Of a stretch of DNA of 64,000 bases, positions 26,307 through 33,241 are shown in pieces. The stretch is from Planctomycetota bacterium (GTDB lineage Bacteria > Planctomycetota > UBA1135 > JADKAF01): contig JADKAF010000001.1 in the NCBI GenBank assembly GCA_016719295.1, positions 6,200,001 through 6,264,000 of the forward strand. Direction: 5' to 3'. Numbering within the stretch: the first letter of the stretch is position 1; each line of letters starts with the position of its first letter. Made by a program: the position numbers and the translations under genes. The notes under the pieces are model-generated. The model did no database searches and had not been told where the DNA came from. It saw nothing but the letters and a program-made list of their open reading frames with translations.

Positions 26307-27101
26307 CTAGAGGCGCATCGCCGTCTCGCGCGCGCGCTCCCGCGCAGCCGGATCCTGGAGGTAGTAGTCGGCGAGGGTGCGGTAGAGCTCGGGACGCGTG
26401 CGCTCCAGCTCGAGCGGTCGCCCGAAGAAGGCCTCGGTCGCGACGGCGAAGAACTCGGCCGGATTGGTCGCGCCGTAGCCGTCGAGCACGGTGACGCGGC
26501 CGCGCGCATCGGCAGCGACGAGCGCGTCATAGGCCGCCTTCAGCACCTCGTACCAGCGCTGCTGCGATACACGCTGCTCGAGCGGCGGTCGCCCGTCCGC
26601 CGCGCCGTCGCGGAGATCGAGCTGATGGGCGAACTCGTGCCAGACCAGGTTGTGCCGGTCCTCGCTCGCGTCCAGCGCGAGCGCCACGGCGTCCCACGCG
26701 AGCACGACCGGTCCGCGGTGCCACGCTTCGCCGAGGACGGCGAGCCCCTCGGAGATCACGCCGCCACCCGTGGCGCGCGGCAGCGGATTGACGACGGCGC
26801 TCGGATAGACGAGCACCTCCGAGACATGCAGGAGCGCCCGCGGGCCGAGGCCGAGCACGAGCAGCGCGGCTTGCGCGGCGATCGCGAGCTCGTTGGCTTC
26901 GTCCAGCGCGAGCCCGCCGCAGCCCGTGAAGGTCCAGGCTGCGCGGAGCTCCGTCGCGTACGCGACGAGGCGCGCGCGCTCCGCGCTCGAGAGCTCGCGC
27001 CACCACGGGGCGCGTCGGCATACCGCTTCCCAGCGCGCGAAGGGGACGCTTCGCGCGGCATCGGCGCGCCGCCACCAGGTCCAGGGCTTCCACCAGCTCA
27101 T
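26307..27101 (-). CDS. mtfA: MtfA-type zinc metallopeptidase
   Basis: 264 residues from the ATG at 27101 (MSWWKPWTWW), matching the length of Escherichia coli MtfA. An upstream ATG at 27161 would add 20 residues. The gluzincin motif is clear: NLVWHEFAHQLD (HExxH) near residue 155, with the downstream Glu in TNPAEFFAVATEAFF as third ligand. Other family marks are LSSAERARLVAYATEL, SEVLVYPSAVV and GPVVLAWDAV. In E. coli MtfA titrates the glucose repressor Mlc and has peptidase activity. No Mlc homologue is seen nearby, so the target here is unknown. The protein has no signal and should be cytoplasmic. Confidence 0.9.
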   Translation of the reverse strand: MSWWKPWTWWRRADAARSVPFARWEAVCRRAPWWRELSSAERARLVAYATELRAAWTFTGCGGLALDEANELAIAAQAALLVLGLGPRALLHVSEVLVYPSAVVNPLPRATGGGVISEGLAVLGEAWHRGPVVLAWDAVALALDASEDRHNLVWHEFAHQLDLRDGAADGRPPLEQRVSQQRWYEVLKAAYDALVAADARGRVTVLDGYGATNPAEFFAVATEAFFGRPLELERTRPELYRTLADYYLQDPAARERARETAMRL

Positions 27102-27179
27102 GCGCTGACTCTGCGCGAGCGGGCGCCAATCGACCAGCGGATCGCGTGCGGCGCCTTGCATGGGATCACCAAACGACGC

Positions 27180-27208
27180 GGCCCGGCAGGCGTGGCGCCT
27201 GCCGGGCC
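27180..27208 (-). terminator. Perfect 13-bp hairpin downstream of the first SdrD-B-like gene
   Basis: GGCCCGGCAGGCG pairs exactly with CGCCTGCCGGGCC around a 3-nt loop. It lies about 42 bp after the stop at 27250 and just upstream of the MtfA gene. On the minus strand it is followed by GCGTCGTTT, a weak T-rich tail, consistent with an intrinsic terminator. Confidence 0.7.
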
Positions 27209-27249
27209 GTCGTGCGATGAAGCTCGGCGCGCGCAGCGCGCCGCAGGGA

Positions 27250-28563
27250 TCACAGCCAGTTGGTGTTGTTGTTCGCCGCGTCGAGCGCGTCCTTGAGCGC
27301 GCCCTGGAGCGCGCGGTTCGGATCACCGCTCGGCGTGTAGCCGTCGGCGCAGAGGGCATCCACCGCGCGGCGCATGAGCTCGGCGATGGTGAGGTTGCCG
27401 AGGCTGCCGCCGTTCACGACGCAGTTCGCATCGACGTTGCCCGCGAGGACGTTGCAGTGCATGCCGGCGAGCTGCGCGGAGAGCATGTAGGCCATGTTGC
27501 GCGCGTTCGCGCCTTGCAGCCACGCACCCCACGAGCTCAGCGTGGCGGGCGGGTTCGCCATCGTTCCGGTGGCGTCGGCGAGGCAGAGGCCGTTCAGCGT
27601 CGGCAGGATGCCGTACTGCGTGATCAGCGCCGTGCCGTTGCGGTTGCGCCAGAAGCCGATCGTGCGGCCTTCGCAGCCGCGCTGGATGCGCGCCGCGCAG
27701 AAGTCGGCGCCGGTCTGGTTCGCGCAGCCGCAGACTTCGATCGTCGCGACCGTGGGGCAGGTGGCGTCATAGCCGCTCTGCAGCACGAGCTCGATCGTGT
27801 AGTTGCCGGCCGTGACGTTCGGGAAGCAGTAGACGCCGTTGGCATCCGTCAAGACCGAGGTCGTGCTGGTCGGAGTGACGAGACGCACTTCCCAGCCGGC
27901 CAGCGGGCCTTCGCCCGGGTTGCGCGAGCCGCTGCGATCGAGGTCTTCGAAGACGTTGCCCTTCACGTCGCTGCCCGGCGTCGCATCGCCGATGCGGAAG
28001 TACTGGTAGGAGCGGACGCAGCAGCGCGTCGCGTTCGTGCCCTGGAGCAGGTAGGGCGAGTTCGGGACACCGGCGGTGTCGATGCAGTCGCCCATCCAGG
28101 CCTTGAAGAGGCAGGGCTCGTGCGCGGCGCTGTTCACGGGCGAGATCAGCAGGATCTCGTCACCGCTCGGCAGCGTGACGATCGTGTTCGGGTTCGCGCC
28201 GTTGGTGAACGGCAGGGTGATGTCGATCGTCGCTCCCGTGCGATCGACGCGCACGAAGCGGTCGGCGGGATCGTTGGCCGAGAGCACCTGGTCCAGCACG
28301 CCGTTCACGCGGTCCGTGACGTGGACGTAGAGGTTGTAGACGAAGCCCGAGGGCAGCCCGGCGAAGGACATGTAGACGTCCTTGCCGTCGAAGAGCGCGA
28401 GGCGCTCGCCCGAGGCCGGATCGATCGTGCTCGTATCAGCGGGCACGCCCTGGGCGTTGGTCAGGATGATGGGATAGAGGTTGTCGCGGCCGCAGGGCTG
28501 CTGGGCCACGGACTGCGCCGTGAGCAGGGTCAGGGCGCCGAGGAGAACGGACGGGGTGCGCAT
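27250..28563 (-). CDS. Secreted SdrD-B-like protein, paralogue 1
   Basis: 437 residues from the ATG at 28563. The signal peptide ends TAQSVAQQ. The N-terminal half starts CGRDNLYPIILTNAQGVPA and carries a beta domain with VTDRVNGVLDQVLSANDPA. The middle has an SdrD-B/Cna-B-like fold: GNVFEDLDRSGSRNPGEG, SVLTDANGVYCFPNVTAGN. The C-terminal region begins GRTIGFWRNRNG, a motif found at the start of a domain in many bacterial and archaeal surface proteins, and ends LMRRAVDALCADGYTPSGD. About fourteen Cys residues suggest disulfides. It is probably a secreted or surface structural protein. The next gene upstream is a paralogue of exactly the same length. Confidence 0.8.
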   Translation of the reverse strand: MRTPSVLLGALTLLTAQSVAQQPCGRDNLYPIILTNAQGVPADTSTIDPASGERLALFDGKDVYMSFAGLPSGFVYNLYVHVTDRVNGVLDQVLSANDPADRFVRVDRTGATIDITLPFTNGANPNTIVTLPSGDEILLISPVNSAAHEPCLFKAWMGDCIDTAGVPNSPYLLQGTNATRCCVRSYQYFRIGDATPGSDVKGNVFEDLDRSGSRNPGEGPLAGWEVRLVTPTSTTSVLTDANGVYCFPNVTAGNYTIELVLQSGYDATCPTVATIEVCGCANQTGADFCAARIQRGCEGRTIGFWRNRNGTALITQYGILPTLNGLCLADATGTMANPPATLSSWGAWLQGANARNMAYMLSAQLAGMHCNVLAGNVDANCVVNGGSLGNLTIAELMRRAVDALCADGYTPSGDPNRALQGALKDALDAANNNTNWL

Positions 28564-28664
28564 GATGGGGTCGGGGAGAAAGGGCAGGGGGAGGAGGTCG
28601 AGAGCCGAAGCCGACTCTCAGGGTTGGAAAAGCAAAATCCTAATGGGTGTCGCGCCGTCCGGGA

Positions 28665-28694
28665 AGCCCCGCGCGGAGGGCGTCCGCGCGGGCT
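28665..28694 (-). terminator. Hairpin terminator downstream of the second SdrD-B-like gene
   Basis: AGCCCCGCGCGGA and TCCGCGCGGGCT pair over a 5-nt loop with one bulged C. The hairpin starts 15 bp after the stop of the minus-strand gene ending at 28710. A T-rich stretch follows about 25 nt later on the minus strand. Confidence 0.6.
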
Positions 28695-28709
28695 TGGAGC
28701 CGGATGAGC

Positions 28710-30023
28710 TCACAGCCAGGTGAGGTTGTTGTTGGCGCGGTCGAGCGCGTTCTTCAGCGCTTCTTGGCGAGCGCGATTCGGATCGCCGCTCGGCGTGTAG
28801 CCGTCGGCGCAGAGCGCAGCGATCGCCTGGTTCATCAAGTCGCGGATCGAGAGCGTGCCCAGCTCCGGATCGCGGACGAGACAGCCCGGGTCGACCAGGC
28901 CGGCGAGGACGTTGGCGTGCATCGCCGCGAGCTGCGCGGAGAGCATGTAGGCCATGTTCACCGAGCGGGCGAAGCGGAGGTAGAGGAACCACTCGACGAG
29001 GTTCGACGGCGGGCAGCGCAGCGTGCCGCGCTCGCCGGCGAGGCAGAGGCCCTGCAGCGAATCGAGGACGTCGTAGCGGCAGACGAGGATCAGGCCGTGG
29101 CAGCTCCGCCAGAAGCCGATCGTGCGTCCATCGCAGTTGCGCGCCTGGGTCGCCGCCGCGAAATCACCGCCGGCCGCATCGGCGCAGCCGCAGGTCTCCA
29201 CAGCGTTGACGAGGGCGCGCGTCGCGACGTAACCGGGCTGCAGCGTGAGCTCCACGCTGTACGTCCCGGCAGGAACGTTGAGGAAGCGGTAGTTCCCGTT
29301 CGCGTCGGTGAGCACCGACTGCGATCCGGCGCTCGAGCTCAAGGTCACTTCCCAGCCGACGAGCGGGCCTTCGTTCGAGCTGCGCTGACCGTTCTGGTCG
29401 GCGTCTTCGAACACCGAGCCGGCGAAGTCGCTGCCGGGGATGGCGTCGCCGATGCGGAAGTTCGCGTAGGAGCGCAGGCAGCAGGGTTCGCTGATGCCGC
29501 CGCGCACGAGGTAGGGCGAGTTGGGGATACCGGCGGTGTCGATGCAGTCGCCGACCCAGACCTTGAAGAAGCAGGGCTCTTCTGCACTTGCGACGACGGG
29601 AGAGACGAGCAGGATCTCGTTGCCGTCACCGAGCGTGACGACGGTGCCGGGGTTCTGGTTGTTCGTTCGTGGGAGTGTGATGTCGACGAGGCCGGAGGTC
29701 TTGTCGACGCGAACGAAACGGTCCGCGGGATCGTTGGCCGAGAGCACTTGGTCGCTCACCGCATTCGGGCGATCCGTGACGTGCACGTAGAGCTCGTAGA
29801 CGAAGCCGCTCGGCAGCTGCGCGAACGAGACGTAGACATCATCCGTCGCGAAGCGTGCGACCGGCTCACCGGATCGAGGATCGATCTCGCTGGCGTCGGC
29901 GGGTATGCCGCGCGCGTCGGTAAGGACGATGGGATAGAGGTTGTCGCGGCCGCAAGGTTGCTGGGCGTGGGCCGAGAGCGCGGAGAGGGCGAGGGATCCG
30001 AGTAGGATGGTGGAGGAACGCAT
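28710..30023 (-). CDS. Secreted SdrD-B-like protein, paralogue 2
   Basis: 437 residues from the ATG at 30023 (a GTG 6 bp upstream is possible). It is collinear with the downstream paralogue: signal ending SALSAHAQQ, then CGRDNLYPIVLTDARGIPA, LSANDPADRFVRVD, CIDTAGIPNSPYLV, SVLTDANGNYRFLNVPAG, GRTIGFWRSCHG and ADGYTPSGDPNRARQEAL. By eye more than half the residues are identical, and the length is the same. Differences cluster in the middle of the C-terminal region (after GFWR). This fits a tandem duplication followed by divergence of the exposed part. Likely secreted; function unknown. Confidence 0.8.
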   Translation of the reverse strand: MRSSTILLGSLALSALSAHAQQPCGRDNLYPIVLTDARGIPADASEIDPRSGEPVARFATDDVYVSFAQLPSGFVYELYVHVTDRPNAVSDQVLSANDPADRFVRVDKTSGLVDITLPRTNNQNPGTVVTLGDGNEILLVSPVVASAEEPCFFKVWVGDCIDTAGIPNSPYLVRGGISEPCCLRSYANFRIGDAIPGSDFAGSVFEDADQNGQRSSNEGPLVGWEVTLSSSAGSQSVLTDANGNYRFLNVPAGTYSVELTLQPGYVATRALVNAVETCGCADAAGGDFAAATQARNCDGRTIGFWRSCHGLILVCRYDVLDSLQGLCLAGERGTLRCPPSNLVEWFLYLRFARSVNMAYMLSAQLAAMHANVLAGLVDPGCLVRDPELGTLSIRDLMNQAIAALCADGYTPSGDPNRARQEALKNALDRANNNLTWL

Positions 30024-30131
30024 GGACACTTGGCGGGGTTGTCGGGGGGACGGCGAAACCTAGCCCCGAGGCGCCCGCGCGGTCGGTTGCGCGTTCCTAG
30101 AGCGAAAAAAATCCCCTCCAGCTCTCTCTCG

Positions 30132-31544
30132 TCAGCTCGCGCGATCGAACCCGCTGGCGCGCACGAGCCCGGAGCCGACGTGCCGCAGGCCGCGCCGCAG
30201 CTCCAGCAGATAGAGCCCGATCGCGAAGACGACGGCGCCCGCGCCGACGCGCACGAGCACGCCGATCTCCGTCGGTACGGCGAGAGCGGCGAGCGCCACC
30301 GCCACGGCGAGCAGGAGCGGTCGCGGATACGGAGCGATGACGTCGAAGCGCAGGCGCCGATGGAGCTCGATCGCCGCGCACAGCGCCGCGGCGCAGGCGC
30401 CGATCGCGGTTGCAAGAGCGGTGCCGCTCGCGCCGTAGCCGGGGATCCAGAGCAAGGACAGCGCGAGATTGAGCCCGGCTCCGAGGCCGATCGATCGCAG
30501 ATAGGGGCGGTGCTCCTTGCGCGCGAAGAGCAGGTTCCCGTAGCGCGATCCGACATGGATCGCCACCGCGGCGAGCAGCAGCCAGCGCAGCGTCCACGCT
30601 GCGGCTTCGAAGCGCGCGCCGAAGAGCCGATGCAGCAGCGGCTCGGCGACGACCCATCCGCCCGCCGCGACGGGCAGCACGAGGAATGCGCTCGCGCGCA
30701 CGATGCGCTCCAGCGCACCGCGCGCGTCGCCACCGCTCGCGGCTGCGGCGAGATGCGGCTGCACGGCGCGCGCGAGCAAGCCGAGCGGGAGCTCCGCGGC
30801 CTGCGCAATGCGCTGCGCCGCGTGATAGAGCCCGGCGGCCTCCGCTCGACCGAGCAGCCCGAGCAAGATCACGTCGCTCGAGAAGATGGCCTGGTTCGCG
30901 ACCTGCGCGATCGAGAGCAAGTGCAAGCGGCCGTGAGCGGCGCGCAGCGAGACGCGTTCGACCGGCGCGCCGCGGCGCGCGAGCCAGAGCTCGCCCAGCA
31001 AGGCATAGAGCAAGCGCGAGCCGACGTTCAGGGCCGCGAGCATCTCGGCTCCGAGCAGCTCGAGCCGCCAAGCGAGCAGCGTGCCGGCGAGGAGTGCCAG
31101 CGTGCAGAGGTTCTCGAGCCGCACCTCGACGCGCGTGGAGCCCAGCGCATCGGCGAGGCCCTTCAGATCCCGCGCGGTCGGCACGGCGAGCGCGCCGCAG
31201 AGCAGCCAGAAGACGGGGCGCTCCGGAGCGAGTGCCAGAACCGCGAGCGCCCAGACGGCCGTGAGCGCGAGCGCGATCGGCAGGCTCGCGCGTCGTGCTG
31301 CCGCGATCCACGCGAGGGCTTCCGCCCGCGGCCGATGCGCCGCCTCGCGAGCCGCGATCGCGCGCGGTCCCGCGTCGGCGAGCAGGCCGAGGAGGCGTCC
31401 GGCCTGGAGCCCGATCGCGAGCAGACCGAGCTCCGCGAGATCGAGCGCGCGCGCCACGATCAGCGTCGAGATCAGCAGCGCCACGCGCTGGATCAGGGCG
31501 CCGGAGGCGAGCGCGAGCAGGGTATGGCGGATGTGGCGGCTCAC
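30132..31544 (-). CDS. Wzx/MOP-family polysaccharide flippase
   Basis: 470 residues from the ATG at 31544. The protein is strongly hydrophobic, with about twelve to fourteen helices, starting with TLLALASGALIQRVALL. A conserved feature of polysaccharide exporters is visible in the middle (IAQVANQAIFSSDVILLGLL, AAGLYHAAQRIAQAAELPLG) and at SRYGNLLFARKEHRPYLRS. Such proteins move lipid-linked oligosaccharide across the cytoplasmic membrane. The gene diverges from the KpsS-like gene, so one intergenic region of about 155 bp may control both. A T7 run at 30105-30112 lies just beyond its stop but has no clear stem in front. Confidence 0.87.
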   Translation of the reverse strand: MSRHIRHTLLALASGALIQRVALLISTLIVARALDLAELGLLAIGLQAGRLLGLLADAGPRAIAAREAAHRPRAEALAWIAAARRASLPIALALTAVWALAVLALAPERPVFWLLCGALAVPTARDLKGLADALGSTRVEVRLENLCTLALLAGTLLAWRLELLGAEMLAALNVGSRLLYALLGELWLARRGAPVERVSLRAAHGRLHLLSIAQVANQAIFSSDVILLGLLGRAEAAGLYHAAQRIAQAAELPLGLLARAVQPHLAAAASGGDARGALERIVRASAFLVLPVAAGGWVVAEPLLHRLFGARFEAAAWTLRWLLLAAVAIHVGSRYGNLLFARKEHRPYLRSIGLGAGLNLALSLLWIPGYGASGTALATAIGACAAALCAAIELHRRLRFDVIAPYPRPLLLAVAVALAALAVPTEIGVLVRVGAGAVVFAIGLYLLELRRGLRHVGSGLVRASGFDRAS

Positions 31545-31699
31545 GAGGCGATCGGGGCGAGACCCCGAGGGAGGATCGGGCCGCGCCCGAGGCGCCTGAA
31601 CCGCGCTCTCGGGAATCCGCTCGAAGTCGCCCGACCTCCGAGCTCGACCTCCGAGCTCGGGCTCAAGCTCGCGCGACCCGCGACCGATGCTCCGCGCAC

Positions 31700-33043
31700 A
31701 TGGCTCTCCTCCTCCCGACGCGCCGCTTGCTCATCGCCGCCACGGACGGCGGGGTGCTGCGCTGCCTCCTGCCGCTGGCCGCGGCGCTGCGCGGGCGCGG
31801 CTGGACGGTGGGCTTCTGGAGCCCGTTCCTCCGCGATCGCCTGTGGCTGCGCTGCCTCGGGGAGCATCCCCTGCCGGCGACGCGGAGCGGTGAGGACGCG
31901 CTCCCGGACGCCCTCGAGCCCGCGCTCGAGCTTCGCGCCAGCGTGGGCGGGCTGCGCTTCGACGAACGCTTGCGCCGCCACGCGGCGGAGCAGTGGCGCG
32001 GGGCGCGCGCCGCGATGCAGCGCTTCGACGCCGCCTTGGTCTGGAACGGCGGAGAGCTGCAGGCCGCATGCGTCGCCGCCGCAGCGCGCGCGCAGGGCAA
32101 GCCGGTGGTCTTCCTCGAGAACGGGCTGCTACCGCGGACCCTGCAGATCGACCCGCAGGGGGTGAACGCCGCCGCGTCCGCCCGCGAGCGCATCGCGTCA
32201 CGCTGGAGCGGTGCTCCACGCTGGATCGCCCCCGTGGCCGGCGCCGCCGTGCGCGTCGCCGAGCCATCGCTGCTCTTCCGCTGGAGCGCCACCGCGCTCG
32301 AATGGCTCGAGGCCTCGCTGCATCCCGAGCGCGCGCGCTTCGCGCTGCAGGTACGCCGGCGGGCGATCCGCGACGCGCGCCGCCGCAAGCGCCCCGTGCC
32401 GGGAGACCGCGCCAGCTTGCCGGAGCGCTTCGTCTTCGTCCCGCTCCAGGTGCACGACGACACGCAGGTCCTGCGCCACGGCGGTTGGGTGCGCTCGATG
32501 GGGGATCTGCTCGCAGGCGTGCGCGCGGCTTCGCCCCTGCCTGTGGTCGTGCGCGAGCACCCGATGGATGTCGGGCGCGCCGACCTGCGCTCGCTGCGCG
32601 CGCGCTTCCCCGAGTTCCTCTGGACGCGTGCGCGCTCGCTCGAGGAGTGCCTGCGCCGCGCCGCCGCGGTGGTGACGATCAACTCCACCGTCGGCGTCGA
32701 GGCCCTCGCGCTCGGGCGGCCGGTCGTCGTGTGCGGCGAATGCGTCTACGGGGTCGAGGGGCTCGTGCATCTTGCGCGCGATCCCGAAGGGCTGCGGCCG
32801 GCCCTGGCGGCGGCGTGCGCGCGCGAGAGCGCGCCGGCCGAGGTCGAGTCGCTGCTCGGGGCGCTGGCGCGCGAGCTGCACGTCGCGCTCGATCGGCACC
32901 GGCCGGATGCGGCCGGACTCGAGCGCCTGGTCAACCGCATCGAAGAGCTGCTGCCGCCGCCGGCGCCGCCCGCGGGGGAACCGGAAGCCGAGGCGCTCTC
33001 CGCGCCGGTGCTCTCGACGGAGCTGGTGGGTGCGCTGAGCTGA
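31700..33043 (+). CDS. Capsule polysaccharide biosynthesis (KpsS/LipB-like) protein
   Basis: 447 residues from the ATG at 31700. The family core is clear: FVFVPLQVHDDTQVLRHG near residue 250, VVVREHPMDVGRADL, and the C-terminal signature VTINSTVGVEALALGRPVV followed by YGVEGLVHLA. The related enzymes KpsS and KpsC are Kdo transferases that build the lipid-linked start of group 2 capsules. The N-terminal part is Arg-rich and less conserved. The last 25 residues are Pro/Glu-rich and unstructured. The gene diverges from a flippase gene, supporting a capsule or exopolysaccharide role. Confidence 0.87.
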   Translation: MALLLPTRRLLIAATDGGVLRCLLPLAAALRGRGWTVGFWSPFLRDRLWLRCLGEHPLPATRSGEDALPDALEPALELRASVGGLRFDERLRRHAAEQWRGARAAMQRFDAALVWNGGELQAACVAAAARAQGKPVVFLENGLLPRTLQIDPQGVNAAASARERIASRWSGAPRWIAPVAGAAVRVAEPSLLFRWSATALEWLEASLHPERARFALQVRRRAIRDARRRKRPVPGDRASLPERFVFVPLQVHDDTQVLRHGGWVRSMGDLLAGVRAASPLPVVVREHPMDVGRADLRSLRARFPEFLWTRARSLEECLRRAAAVVTINSTVGVEALALGRPVVVCGECVYGVEGLVHLARDPEGLRPALAAACARESAPAEVESLLGALARELHVALDRHRPDAAGLERLVNRIEELLPPPAPPAGEPEAEALSAPVLSTELVGALS

Positions 33044-33241
33044 AGCGCGGAGCCGCGGGAGGCTCTCTGTCGAGCCCGGGAAAAAGGCGTCGCGGATCGC
33101 CATCCGGTCGCGCGCTCTCGGCGGGGGAGTTCGTCGGAGAAAGGGCCGCCACGTCGCGGGGCGCCTCGTAGCATGGAAAGCACCTCGCTCGCTCCCTTCT
33201 CGCGCGCGAGGCCCTGCCGTTTCCCGCCCTGCGGAGGATCC

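Noticed and set aside
30105..30112. T-rich run as flippase terminator
   Set aside because: No convincing stem precedes it on the minus strand.
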